64,000 nucleotides of DNA from Sphingomonas guangdongensis (GTDB lineage Bacteria > Pseudomonadota > Alphaproteobacteria > Sphingomonadales > Sphingomonadaceae), in the NCBI RefSeq assembly GCF_900199185.1, contig NZ_OBMI01000001.1, positions 1,364,001 through 1,428,000 on the forward strand, read 5' to 3'. The translations under genes and the position numbers were made by a program. The notes beneath the pieces are model-generated. The model ran no database searches. It saw only the letters and a list, made by a program, of their open reading frames with translations, and was not told the DNA's origin. Below are positions 9,194 through 17,741 of the stretch, piece by piece. The number at the start of each line of letters is the position of its first letter. The first letter of the stretch is position 1.

Positions 9194-9874
9194 TTAATCC
9201 GTCCAGCTTTCTTGCGGCCTCAAGGCGCCAATCTGACTTCCCCGTACGATCACGACTAGGTCACCCAACCGCATCTCCTTGAACACGCGAGCAGCAAAGG
9301 CTGTTGGGATGCCGATGCATCCGTGCGTGGCAGCGCCGGCGCGTACATTGCTGCCATGGATTGCCACACCGTCTCCGGTCAGCCGAAGCGTGTAGGGCAT
9401 CGGTGCATCATAAATGCTGGAGACGTGATCGCGAAACTTTGCAAGGATCGGGAAAGACCCTAGTGGGGTCGGCTTGTGATCGGCACCATACAGCACCACG
9501 GCGGTGCCGACCTCGTGATTGCCGCGGAAGACCGACATAATTTGGGCGTCCAAGTCGATTCGCACCCACCTACGTCCGGCCGGCACCTTGTCATCGTTCC
9601 AGACAAACTCGCCATAGTGCATCGTGCCCCTGACGTTCAGCACGCTGTCGATCAGCCGGCGCTCACCGCTTGGCAGCACCGCGACGGGCCGGGCAGCGCC
9701 GGCGAAAAATGTACGTCCCGTATCCGACGGTAGGTAGAGAGCCGCTCGACCATCGGGCCGCGACGCTTCTAATGACTGATCAAGCTTGAACGCGGCGGCG
9801 CCGACTCCGATCGCGGCTCCCACGCCCACGGCGATCGACGACGCGACCGCAATCACGGACAACGCCCGTCGCAT
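9194..9874 (-). CDS. L,D-transpeptidase (YkuD domain), exported
   Basis: This 226-residue protein has an N-terminal hydrophobic segment (residues 5-28, rich in Val/Ala/Gly) that acts as signal anchor or signal peptide, placing it in the periplasm. The C-terminal half is a YkuD domain. The catalytic signature runs IHGSNVRAGAATHGCIGIP, with H173, H184 and nucleophile C186. Such enzymes form 3-3 peptidoglycan cross-links or attach proteins to meso-diaminopimelate. Its start codon overlaps the stop of the upstream PEPxxWA gene (TGATG), so the two should be translated together. The sequence does not show whether it cross-links peptidoglycan or anchors a protein. Confidence 0.9.
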   Translation of the reverse strand: MRRALSVIAVASSIAVGVGAAIGVGAAAFKLDQSLEASRPDGRAALYLPSDTGRTFFAGAARPVAVLPSGERRLIDSVLNVRGTMHYGEFVWNDDKVPAGRRWVRIDLDAQIMSVFRGNHEVGTAVVLYGADHKPTPLGSFPILAKFRDHVSSIYDAPMPYTLRLTGDGVAIHGSNVRAGAATHGCIGIPTAFAARVFKEMRLGDLVVIVRGSQIGALRPQESWTD

Positions 9875-10488
9875 CAGACCGACCGATGAGCGTCAGTCTT
9901 GCGCGCTCGCGCTCGGCGAAGTGCAGCACCGATTGAGCCGAACCCGATGACCATCATCGCCCACGTGGCCGGTTCCGGAATAGGTGGCGTTGGCTGCGGG
10001 ATCGCCGGTTCTGTATTTGGCGGCGGCATGGGGATGCCCGGGGGCAAGATCGGAAAGCCGGACGGTCCCGGGAAGATCGGCCCGCCCGGGTAGACCGGAT
10101 TGACCGGCGAGTCCGTGAATGTGCCACCCGGCAGGTCGATCGGAGCCGTCACTGGCAGGAAGGAGCTTCCGGAAAGATCCACATCCTCGACTGGAAAAAT
10201 GGGGTCTCTCGTGCGGAGCAGCGGCAGCACGCGCTGCTGACGCGGTGTGCGCCGCAAAGCCAAATCCTTGCCTTTGACCTTGATCAAGCCAGCCTCGCTG
10301 CGAAAGCCGGGCGACCGGCCGGCGAGAATTTTGCTCAGTGATTCGCCACGCAGCACCTGACCGACGATTTCCCGCCCAGGCCCGACCAAAACTCCCAAAG
10401 AAAGGGCACAGGTAACCGCACAAGCTGCCACCCTGTGGCGCACGGTTTTACGCTTGCTGAAAAACCCCCTCCGCACGTCCTGTATCAT
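9874..10488 (-). CDS. PEPxxWA-CTERM sorting-domain protein, Pro/Gly-rich
   Basis: This 204-residue predicted exosortase substrate ends in the full sorting signal: PEPATWAMM at residue 171, a hydrophobic stretch (VIGFGSIGAAL) and a basic tail (RRARARK), followed by seven more residues. The N-terminus has a basic region and a hydrophobic core (about 20-36), consistent with a signal peptide. The middle (about 125-170) is rich in proline and glycine and probably extended. No enzymatic domain is recognised. The exosortase would cut near the PEP motif in the inner membrane. The stop overlaps the start of the L,D-transpeptidase gene, so both belong to one operon. A link between surface protein and cell wall is inferred from the coupling only. 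Confidence 0.82.
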   Translation of the reverse strand: MIQDVRRGFFSKRKTVRHRVAACAVTCALSLGVLVGPGREIVGQVLRGESLSKILAGRSPGFRSEAGLIKVKGKDLALRRTPRQQRVLPLLRTRDPIFPVEDVDLSGSSFLPVTAPIDLPGGTFTDSPVNPVYPGGPIFPGPSGFPILPPGIPMPPPNTEPAIPQPTPPIPEPATWAMMVIGFGSIGAALRRARARKTDAHRSV

Positions 10489-10911
10489 CCTTCATCATCG
10501 ATCCGCGGTCCACGAGATCCTTCCCGTATGCCTCACCAGGTGCAAATCTGCTTCCGTGCATACGCGCAAACTACTGCAATGAAAACCAACGGTTTCCGTT
10601 GCTCACCAGAACTGAACGACCAAGGCGTACTATTGTTGCACTGGCGCAATGGCCGCCGGCGACCCGTTCCGATCCGAGACGGTAGCGGCGTTGTCGACGC
10701 TTAATGGCTGTGAACGTGAGGATACTCAGTAGCTCTTTCTGAAAGAAACTAACGCCTCAAAGCTCGTCCGGGTCGGAAATGTTAAGGGGTCAGAGGTAAA
10801 GCGTGCCTGCTCCCAGATCGGGACGTCCCTTCGCGGCTGCGACGGGAGATTTGGACCTGTGCATCGGGTGCGGTCTGCTCTATATGTTGCACTGCAGTGT
10901 AGATGACGAGG
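10489..10911. other. Intergenic region between divergent genes, no gene seen
   Basis: It separates the PEPxxWA/L,D-transpeptidase operon (minus) from the ExoY-like gene (plus). The open frames here have unnatural composition and no recognisable product. It must hold the promoters of both units, but I see no convincing consensus boxes. Confidence 0.5.
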
Positions 10912-10921
10912 ACGGAGGGGT

Positions 10922-11632
10922 ATGTCCCATACACTGATTGAGTCGGGTGCGCAGCAGTGGTCGATTATCGGGGTTGGAACGCTGGCTAGACGGGACATGA
11001 AGCACCCTGAGCGGCCGACCTCCTCCGATCTCGGTCAACGGGCATTCGATCTGATCGCAGCGTCGGTAATCGTGTTGGCGCTGCTTCCGTTTCTCGCGCT
11101 GATCGCAGTGACAGTAGCTCTTACCAGCCGCGGCCCCATCGTGTTCAGACAACGGCGGATCGGGCGCGACGGAGTGCCATTCCAATGCTGGAAGTTTCGC
11201 ACCATGCAGGTCGATGCCGAGGAACGACTCACCGACCTGCTCAGCCGTAACGCAACAGCACGCGCCGAATGGGCTCGAGACCACAAGCTGCGATTCGACC
11301 CGCGGATCACGCGCGTTGGTTATCTTCTTCGAAAGACTAGCCTTGATGAGCTGCCGCAGCTGATCAACGTTCTGCAGGGACGAATGAGCCTGGTTGGTCC
11401 TCGCCCGATTGTGCTTGCCGAATGCGAACGCTACGGGCGGTACTTCCAAGCCTATTGTTCTGTTCGGCCGGGAATTACCGGCTTGTGGCAGATCAGCGGC
11501 CGGAATGACGTGAGCTACCGTCGCCGGGTGGCGTTCGATGTCGTGTACAGCAGGCGTCGATCGGTACTTTTGGACTTCAAAATTTTGGCGCTAACCTTAC
11601 CAAGTGTAGCCTTGCAGAAGGGCGCTTACTGA
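10922..11632 (+). CDS. ExoY-like undecaprenyl-phosphate sugar-phosphate transferase (priming enzyme)
   Basis: This enzyme starts exopolysaccharide repeat units by moving a hexose-1-phosphate (galactose or glucose in known relatives) from UDP-sugar to undecaprenyl phosphate at the inner membrane. The 236-residue protein has a short N-terminal region, one membrane segment (about 44-68, [22 protein letters not shown]) and the catalytic domain: [54 protein letters not shown] and [12 protein letters not shown]. It lacks the large four-helix N-terminus of WcaJ, so it is the ExoY/RfbP-C type. GGAGGGG lies 3-9 bases before the ATG at 10922; an ATG at 10997 is a weaker choice. With the other priming gene truncated, this is probably the only working one here. 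Confidence 0.92.
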   Translation: MSHTLIESGAQQWSIIGVGTLARRDMKHPERPTSSDLGQRAFDLIAASVIVLALLPFLALIAVTVALTSRGPIVFRQRRIGRDGVPFQCWKFRTMQVDAEERLTDLLSRNATARAEWARDHKLRFDPRITRVGYLLRKTSLDELPQLINVLQGRMSLVGPRPIVLAECERYGRYFQAYCSVRPGITGLWQISGRNDVSYRRRVAFDVVYSRRRSVLLDFKILALTLPSVALQKGAY

Positions 11633-12327
11633 TCGAGCAGTCGACTCCACATCGACGTGCGGTCCATCTTCGCACAGATCGAGTTTAGCGCCGCATGCTG
11701 GAACGACTGCGTAAGAGTAACCTCGCTGGGCGATAGCTTTCTCTCTTATGTTTGCAGGACTTTGGGTACAACGTGGCGTAGTTCGCCACGCGACTGACGT
11801 GAAATGATCGCTTGTCAGCAGCGGCGCACTCCAACTACAACAGTTGGCAAATACCGCAGCAGTTGGACAACCAGGCGTTTGGGCTGTCGTCGGGATCGAC
11901 GACTGCCGTAACTGCAACCCGTGAACCGAGAAATGACAACGACGGATCGCTGATACGTATTCTGTGCGATGCTGATTGGCGCATCTCACCCTAGTGCAGC
12001 GTCTCGTCAGACGCAGGAGGCGGTCGGCATGTTTAGCTTCAGAAACAGTCAGGCTAAAGCTTAGAGTCGATCCGGACGGACTTACCTTTGACAGAGGACT
12101 AGAAAATCGAAGAAAGCGTAGGGTAAGGACATAGTCGGGTGCCGCTCGGAATTCTCAATCCCTGTAGTAGCTGGCGAGACAGACGTCACAGGAAAGATTC
12201 TCTGGTCACGGTTGCCACGTAGAGGCCATCGGCGGCTATCCTACGTCTGCGTTTCCTCGAGCAGCCGCTTTCAACGCGACTTGACCAACAACTTCGTTGC
12301 GCGAGGCTGGTCTTGCTTGTTGTTTAG
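11633..12327. other. Intergenic region, no gene seen
   Basis: About 700 bp between the ExoY-like gene and the terminator of the minus-strand PEPxxWA gene. The base composition is less GC-biased than the genes around it and all frames are broken by stops. No RNA gene, repeat or mobile-element remnant was recognised. Confidence 0.5.
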
Positions 12328-12365
12328 ACAAAAAGAGAGCGCCGCCGAGCGAAGCCCGGCGGCGC
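12328..12365 (-). terminator. Rho-independent terminator of the PEPxxWA gene
   Basis: Read on the minus strand, a perfect 9-bp stem (GCGCCGCCG / CGGCGGCGC) with a 9-base loop is followed by CTCTCTTTTTGTC. It lies 22 bp after the stop of the gene ending at 12387. Confidence 0.85.
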
Positions 12366-12386
12366 CAATTCACTAGCTATGATACT

Positions 12387-13127
12387 TCAGGCGGCCGCGA
12401 GGACGCTCTTGCGACGACGGTTGCTGCGCAGCGCACCGCCAACCGCACCGAACCCGAAGATCATCATCGCCCAGCTTGCCGGCTCAGGCACCGCAGCTGC
12501 GAGCGAGTCGATCTCGAACGCCGACTGGCTCGACGTAAACGTCGCACTCCTAAGACCGGCAGCGCCGCCGAAGTCGTAGCTGACGCGACCGCCCTCATTG
12601 GAGTTCAGCCCGTTCGGGAACGACACGGCCTGACCGACGATCGCGGCACCGGCGTACTCGAAGACGCCACCGAGTGCGTCGGTGAGCACCAGCTTGTTGT
12701 ACGTGTCGAGCGAGCCGAACACGAAGGAGAAGAACTGCACCGGAGTAGTGAAAACCACGGTGTAGCTCGCACCCGTCCCGGTCACGTTCAGGTAAAGGCC
12801 ATCGGCATTAGCCGGATCGACCGTAACGCTCGGCGTGGTGCCGGAGAAGGTGCACAAACTCGCGTCAAACGCGTTGCCAGTGTTACATCCCGAACCAGCC
12901 GGAGGTGTGACGGTCTCAACCGCCCCGAACGGCCCAAGCAGCGCGCCTGTCGGCGTGTACTGTGCACCGTCTGTGCCACCCGAAAAGGTCTGGAACACAG
13001 TCGGAGACTGGACGTAGCCCGGCAGCGCTGCGCTGCCCGGGTTGTAGATGATGGTCGGAGCCGCCACAGCCGGAACCGCGAACGTCGCGGCCGCCGACAG
13101 AAGTGCGGTAGTCAATAGCTTGCGCAT
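12387..13127 (-). CDS. PEPxxWA-CTERM sorting-domain protein (secreted beta-rich)
   Basis: This 246-residue protein has a clear signal peptide (MRKLLTTALLSAAATFAVPAVAA, about 1-23), a beta-rich extracellular domain with a cysteine pair in GCNTGNAFDASLC, and a C-terminal sorting signal: PEPASWAMM at residue 214, a hydrophobic helix, then SNRRRK. The frame is open 50 codons further upstream, but ATG 13127 has AGGGG nine bases before it and gives the signal peptide. It is a likely substrate of the exosortase at 20123. Many PEPxxWA proteins have this Npun_F0296-like beta architecture; the function is unknown. It is a single gene with its own terminator. Confidence 0.88.
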   Translation of the reverse strand: MRKLLTTALLSAAATFAVPAVAAPTIIYNPGSAALPGYVQSPTVFQTFSGGTDGAQYTPTGALLGPFGAVETVTPPAGSGCNTGNAFDASLCTFSGTTPSVTVDPANADGLYLNVTGTGASYTVVFTTPVQFFSFVFGSLDTYNKLVLTDALGGVFEYAGAAIVGQAVSFPNGLNSNEGGRVSYDFGGAAGLRSATFTSSQSAFEIDSLAAAVPEPASWAMMIFGFGAVGGALRSNRRRKSVLAAA

Positions 13128-13191
13128 CGTCTCTACCCCTTTGCCTAGTTGATGTGAGCCACCACGGCTCCTTCGCAGGTGCACTAAAAAC

Positions 13192-13209
13192 ACAACGACG
13201 CTTCGTTGT
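13192..13209. promoter_or_regulatory. Inverted repeat upstream of the PEPxxWA gene, possible operator
   Basis: ACAACGA-CGCT-TCGTTGT is a perfect 7-bp inverted repeat 65 bp upstream of the gene starting at 13127. A TTTACA hexamer lies next to it on the minus strand. It could be an operator or an mRNA leader hairpin. This is only a sequence observation. Confidence 0.3.
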
Positions 13210-13336
13210 AAACCGAAAATTAGGAATCTCGCGTGATCACGCCGCTGCCGGACCCGTAATGGTTCGAAATGGTACAAGTTGCGCTTCTAGACATTTGAGT
13301 CGCACGAGAGACGTCCGCCCGATGAGGAAAGAGTTT

Positions 13337-13373
13337 CTGCGGCGAAGCACCTGCGGCGAAGCACCTGCGGCGA
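13337..13373. repeat. Short tandem repeat, 14 bp x 2.6
   Basis: The unit CTGCGGCGAAGCAC is repeated exactly twice, followed by 9 bases of a third copy. It lies in non-coding sequence. No function is evident. Confidence 0.7.
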
Positions 13374-13772
13374 CTCGAACTTACCAGCCGTAGATTCGAG
13401 CATTACAGCGCCTTGCAAGACATTTTCTAAATATCACTAGAGTTATCGAGGATAAACTCACGCGTCACCGACGATCAAAGAGTCCGATGCCGCCGGAGCG
13501 TGAGACGCTTGGAGGCAAGTTCGGTTCCCGATCATCGCGCATCATTCAGGGGGGTTAGCGCTGCGGCAATCAGCGCACCGGTGTTCCCCGCATCTTCGAC
13601 GAGACGATGAACAGACGGTCGCCGCTGTTCACCCGTTTGCCACGACCACCGCGTTGTGCGAAGCAGCATGAACGTGTCATGGCGCCTCGTGCATGCACCT
13701 CGGATCGTGACCAGTCATGATGGTTCGCCGAAGCCTGGTGATGCGGCGTTGCGCTAAGTGGATGACGACGGA

Positions 13773-15269
13773 ATGAACTGGTCAGCGATCCGCAACATAA
13801 TCGTTGGCTCGGTCCTTCTTATGCTGCTCTGCTTCGTATCAGGGCGACCTCAGGTGTTCTCCGATACCAAAGCCTATTACGCATTGGGGCAGGGGGCGGT
13901 CGGGGGCTTGCTCCCCCATCGCCCGTCGGCCGAAATGGACGAAACGATCGTGTCGCTTCGCGGCCGATCGATGACGGCAGCGGAGACACGGGCGGAGACT
14001 CGGCTCGCATACACCGTTGCCGCGTCCCGCTCGCCATACTGGAGCGGGCTATTCTACCTTGCGGTCGAACTCGGCACCGCATGGCTCGTTGTCGCACTCC
14101 AGGCATTAACGGCGGCCGCGACGGTGTGGGTGGCCGCACGCGCATTCGGTGTCGCCCACGCGTACCTTCCGATCGTTGCGGTGCTGGCGCTTGCCACCAG
14201 CCTGCCGGTGACTGTCATGTTCCTGATGCCGGACCTGTTTGCCGGACTGGCGATCGTGGCAGCGGGCGCGCTCGTCGGGCGGCGCGTGGCGATCACGCGC
14301 GCGGAGATGGCGATATCATTGAGCGTGATGGCGGCAGGCGCGCTGTTCCACACCTCGCATATGCTCCTGCTCGCCGCGCTGGGCGGCGGAACAGCGGTCA
14401 TTGCCGGCCTCGTGCGGCGCTATCGTAAGCTGTTTGTCCCCGCGTTGGCCGTTTTCTCGGCGGCCATCGTCGGCGTAGCCGGCGCGATCGCCTTTCCCGT
14501 GGCGGTGCAGATCATCCGCGGCGAGCCGGTCTACGCTCCCCCTTTTCTGTCCGCCCGGCTGATTGCCGACGGGCCCGGCCGAGCGCTGTTGCGTCAAACT
14601 TGCCAGCGCGGGGATGAATGGGGCTGGTGCGCGTACCGCGACCGTCCGCTCCGGGACGTCAACGTGATCTTGTGGGACTCGGATCCTACCGTCGCGACCT
14701 TTCAGGCCGCAGATTACCATCTGCGCGTCCGCATGATCCGCGAGCAGCCACGATTCGTGCTGGCGGTGCTGTCCCGTTACCCGGGGCAAGTGGCCGCAAA
14801 CACAGTTCGCAACGTCGCCAACCTGTTTCTACAATATGGTACCGACGAGATGTTGGGTGACCCGAGCGATCGATTTCAGGATCCGGAGTTCAGGATCTTC
14901 AAAAGCATCGTGCCGGGAACGCAGGACTGCGCCGCCGGCACGGCGAGCTGTGCCTCGCGGCTCGATCTCGTGACGCTCGACCGAGTGATCGGTACGGTAT
15001 TGTTCACGTCCTGGCTTGCACTGGCTGTGCTGCTGGCGTCGCCGGTCGCTCGAGAGCAGTGGGGCAGGGCGATCACGGTCCTACTCGCCGGCATTGCCCT
15101 CAACGCGATAATTTGCGGCGCCATCTCAGGAAACGCCCAGCGCTACCAGGCACGATTGACGTGGCTCGTTCCCTTTTTTGCGCTCGCCATCGGCGCCGAC
15201 GTGCTCCGTCGGCGGCGCACCGCGGGACGCGATCAAGCCAGCCTTCCCGTCATCTACCCGGCGAACTAA
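13773..15269 (+). CDS. Unknown polytopic membrane protein, family A member 1 (GT-C-like layout)
   Basis: About 498 residues with many hydrophobic helices and a long periplasmic loop. Just after the first helix is FSDTKAYYALG, an acidic motif in the place where GT-C glycosyltransferases carry catalytic Asp residues. It is homologous to the protein at 52920. Shared blocks are an early SPYW/SPFY motif, SLPVTVMFLMPDLFAG, FHTSHMLLL, LxADGPGRALLRQTC...C-YR..RDVNVILWD, and RYQARLTWLVPFFAL near the end. I do not recognise a named family. A role as membrane glycosyltransferase or glycan-modifying enzyme using a lipid-linked donor is inferred from layout and location. GTG at 13758 is an alternative start, but neither start has a good ribosome site. 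The Wza-like gene lies downstream on the other strand. Confidence 0.75.
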   Translation: MNWSAIRNIIVGSVLLMLLCFVSGRPQVFSDTKAYYALGQGAVGGLLPHRPSAEMDETIVSLRGRSMTAAETRAETRLAYTVAASRSPYWSGLFYLAVELGTAWLVVALQALTAAATVWVAARAFGVAHAYLPIVAVLALATSLPVTVMFLMPDLFAGLAIVAAGALVGRRVAITRAEMAISLSVMAAGALFHTSHMLLLAALGGGTAVIAGLVRRYRKLFVPALAVFSAAIVGVAGAIAFPVAVQIIRGEPVYAPPFLSARLIADGPGRALLRQTCQRGDEWGWCAYRDRPLRDVNVILWDSDPTVATFQAADYHLRVRMIREQPRFVLAVLSRYPGQVAANTVRNVANLFLQYGTDEMLGDPSDRFQDPEFRIFKSIVPGTQDCAAGTASCASRLDLVTLDRVIGTVLFTSWLALAVLLASPVAREQWGRAITVLLAGIALNAIICGAISGNAQRYQARLTWLVPFFALAIGADVLRRRRTAGRDQASLPVIYPAN

Positions 15270-15281
15270 GCTTTAGTGGCT

Positions 15282-15303
15282 GGTCGGCGACAGGCTGCCG
15301 ACC
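15282..15303 (+). terminator. Hairpin after the unknown membrane protein gene
   Basis: A perfect 7-bp stem GGTCGGC / GCCGACC with an 8-base loop, 12 bp after the stop codon. There is no T tract, so termination is only possible, not clear. Confidence 0.35.
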
Positions 15304-15569
15304 GGTCCTCCTGTTGCAGGCCGCCCTTGGTGCAGAAGGGCGCGCGACGTCGTTCGTCGAGACCGAGCGGCCTGTCGTGCGACTCGGCCAACGGATCACC
15401 AAGGCACATCTCCGTCCCGAGGCGCATTGGCGCCGGCCGAGAGAAGTGCTTAGGTCACCTGGCAGGTCGTCGGACGTCGCCGCCCAAACTGCGCCACCCG
15501 ATCAGGAACCTGACATCCGGTGCGATCTGCCGATCGTGGTTCCGCTGACCCGCAGCCGATGTCCGGTCG
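15304..15569. other. Convergent intergenic region, no gene seen
   Basis: Sequence between the convergent ends of the unknown membrane protein gene and the Wza-like gene (about 300 bp with the hairpin). The open frames are arginine-rich shadows without a recognisable product. Confidence 0.5.
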
Positions 15570-16157
15570 TCAGAAGAACCGCTCACCGACGCGAATGATC
15601 TCACCGGGTTTAACCAGCCGGTTCGACTCCGCTTCCAGGTCGACCGTGTATTCCTTGGTGTCGCCGGGCAGCTGGATGAAGACGCGGTCGCGCTTGGCGC
15701 GATAGGTGAAGCCTCCGGCCGAAGCGATCGCCTGTCGCAGCGTCAGGCCGTCGGCGTAGGGAAATTGGCCCGGCCGCGCGACTTCGCCGAGGACGAAGAA
15801 CGGCCGAAAGGTCACGAACTCGGCCGTGACGCGTGGGTCGTTGACGTAGCCGTCGGCCAACCGAGTGCGAATCATTGATTGCACATCGGCCAGCGTCTTT
15901 CCCGCAACATCCAGGTTGCCGATCAGCGGAAACGAGATCTGCCCAGTCGTGGTAACGCCGAATTCGCCGCTCAGCCGATCCTCGCTGAATACGGTGATCC
16001 GCAAGCGATCGCCCGGCGCCAGCACATAGCTCGACCGGACGGTCTCGCTTGCGCCGGCGACCGGCGCGGGAGGAGCTGGCGGAGGATCGTTTGCGCAAGC
16101 GCTTGCCAGCATCACCAGGAGCAGCCCGAGCCAGAGTTGCGCCAAGCGCTGCACCAT
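15570..16157 (-). CDS. Wza-like polysaccharide export lipoprotein
   Basis: This 195-residue outer-membrane or periplasmic export protein has a lipoprotein signal ending in a lipobox (MLASAC), a Pro-rich stretch, a Poly_export domain (YVLAPGDRLRITVFSEDRLSGEF, GNLDVAGKTL) and one SLBB-like domain (FFVLGEVARPGQFPYADGLTLRQAIASAGGFTYRA). It is short compared with E. coli Wza and matches the GumB/ExoF-type of alphaproteobacteria. It would form the export channel together with the Wzc-like protein at 35414. ATG 16157 has AGGGG at good spacing; upstream in-frame starts are less likely. It is divergent from the polymerase gene at 16365, so a shared regulatory region of about 200 bp lies between them. 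Confidence 0.92.
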   Translation of the reverse strand: MVQRLAQLWLGLLLVMLASACANDPPPAPPAPVAGASETVRSSYVLAPGDRLRITVFSEDRLSGEFGVTTTGQISFPLIGNLDVAGKTLADVQSMIRTRLADGYVNDPRVTAEFVTFRPFFVLGEVARPGQFPYADGLTLRQAIASAGGFTYRAKRDRVFIQLPGDTKEYTVDLEAESNRLVKPGEIIRVGERFF

Positions 16158-16364
16158 CGAAATTCCCCTTGCCTGAACACGCACGTCGCCGCCTCAGCAG
16201 TAAGCGCCACCCTTCAGCGAGGCAAGGGACGCTATTGTCCGGTAAGGGCACAGCCAAGACGCGATCCGCATATACTGCAGGGCTCCAGCGCGGGTGCAGC
16301 ATGACTGTTCGCACCCGCTGCGATATGGTAGCGCGTTCACGCTCTTCGAAGTCAGGACGGTGAC

Positions 16365-17741
16365 GTGAACAGGGCTTATCCGGTTGCTGCCTTCGAGATG
16401 GATCGCCTTCCGGCTGTTGCGCTCAAGGTCGAACGGCATTTCCTCTATCTCGCGCCGCGCCTGCCGGGCGTCTGGCTGTCGTTCGGCTTCGCGCTGGCTA
16501 TGGGGTTGTGCCTGCTGGCGTCGTCGGCGGCGGGCCCAACCGCTTACCTGATCGGTCGCAGCGGTGCAGTCGGGTTCCTGGGCGTGACAGTCGTGCTTGC
16601 CCTCCTCTTCCCGCACGGCTTTCTGCACAGCAACTTCCGGAACTGGCTGTTGTGGCTCTTCCCATTCTGGGGTTTGTTCTCAGCCGTCTGGTCAATCAAC
16701 CCCGAGCAGACGCTGCACAGTTTCAGGCTCTTTATGCCGACGGTCGCAGCTGGGATCGCGATTGGCGGCATGCTGGACCGCCGGGGGGCGAGTGTCGGAC
16801 TAGCCCTCGCCCTCACGGCTTATATCATCTACTCGATCGGCTCGGGTGGGATGGTCGGCTTCGCGGATACGGGAAGCGGCGGAGATGCGCTGGCGGGGGT
16901 TACGGGCGGCAAGAATTACTTCGGTCACCTTGCCGCCAACGCGCTGATGATGACGCCAGTCTTTCTGTTGCTGGCTACCGGACGTTGGCGAGGACCGGGG
17001 TTGGCGTTCACCGGCGCGACCATGCTCCTCGCCGGATTTGCCCTGTACAAGTCGCACGCTACCGGGTCGATCTTGGCGGCCGCCATCGCTTTTGTCGTGA
17101 TGGTTTCGGCCGTTTCCTTCCCCCGTTTGTCGTGGCAGTTCCGCGTCGTGCTGCTCGCCGCCGTTCTAGGTATGCTTGCACTGTTCCTGATCTTCGGTCA
17201 GACTTTGCAGGACGAGGTGTTCGCGAAGGTGTTGCGAACCTTCAACAAGGAAACAACGCTGACCGGGCGAACAGTCCTGTGGGCCTATGCCGATCGCATG
17301 ATCGAGACGCGCTTCTGGCTCGGCTACGGCTCGGGCGCCTTTTGGCACTGGATGAACCCCGACGCCTGGACGCTGTGGCGGATGATGGGCGTGGCTCCGA
17401 TGAGCGGGTTCAACTTCCACAATACGTTTCGTGAAGCGTTGATTGGCACGGGTGCGATTGGTCTCGCCCTGTTTTTCGCGTCGAACGGTATCCCCTACAT
17501 CCGTCTTGCCTGGCGGAGTCTGGTGAGCGGGGATCCGCTGCTGGCGGTCGGGCTCGGCTACACAACGTACTTCCTCGTTCGTATGCCGGTAGAGTCGACG
17601 GGCGTGGGCCCGCTGTCGGTCGACAGCATCATCCTGTTGATGTTCTTGTCCGTGGCGATGCGCGGGCGTGAAGTCGGCCAGAAGCGTCCGACCGTCGAGG
17701 CACGGTCGCGTCGGCCCGCGCGGCCAGCCTTTCGCAACTAG
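16365..17741 (+). CDS. Wzy/ExoQ-like polysaccharide polymerase (O-antigen ligase family)
   Basis: This 458-residue inner-membrane protein has around ten or more hydrophobic helices and a periplasmic loop characteristic of the Wzy_C/O-antigen-ligase family: TLTGRTVLWAYADRMIETRF, LGYGSGAFW, and FHNTFREALIGTGAIGLALF. Such proteins polymerise lipid-linked repeat units in the periplasm or ligate glycans. In a locus with Wzx, Wzc and Wza genes, polymerase is the likely role. A GTG start with AGGA seven bases upstream is used; ATG 16398 would shorten it by 11 residues. The 3' end overlaps the convergent GT2 gene by 4 bp. Confidence 0.88.
   Translation: MNRAYPVAAFEMDRLPAVALKVERHFLYLAPRLPGVWLSFGFALAMGLCLLASSAAGPTAYLIGRSGAVGFLGVTVVLALLFPHGFLHSNFRNWLLWLFPFWGLFSAVWSINPEQTLHSFRLFMPTVAAGIAIGGMLDRRGASVGLALALTAYIIYSIGSGGMVGFADTGSGGDALAGVTGGKNYFGHLAANALMMTPVFLLLATGRWRGPGLAFTGATMLLAGFALYKSHATGSILAAAIAFVVMVSAVSFPRLSWQFRVVLLAAVLGMLALFLIFGQTLQDEVFAKVLRTFNKETTLTGRTVLWAYADRMIETRFWLGYGSGAFWHWMNPDAWTLWRMMGVAPMSGFNFHNTFREALIGTGAIGLALFFASNGIPYIRLAWRSLVSGDPLLAVGLGYTTYFLVRMPVESTGVGPLSVDSIILLMFLSVAMRGREVGQKRPTVEARSRRPARPAFRN

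Larger units (their letters stand above)
13128..13772. other. Intergenic region between divergent genes, no gene seen
   Basis: About 640 bp with no supported frame. It contains the inverted repeat at 13192 and a short tandem repeat at 13337. It must hold the promoters of the PEPxxWA gene (minus) and the unknown membrane protein (plus). Confidence 0.5.

Noticed and set aside
10435..10704. 89-codon plus-strand frame before the ExoY-like gene
   Set aside because: Begins inside the opposite PEPxxWA gene and has random-like composition.
12297..13118. Long plus-strand open frame opposite the PEPxxWA gene
   Set aside because: Composition is Arg/Glu-rich with no domain; the minus strand carries a signal peptide, sorting signal and terminator.
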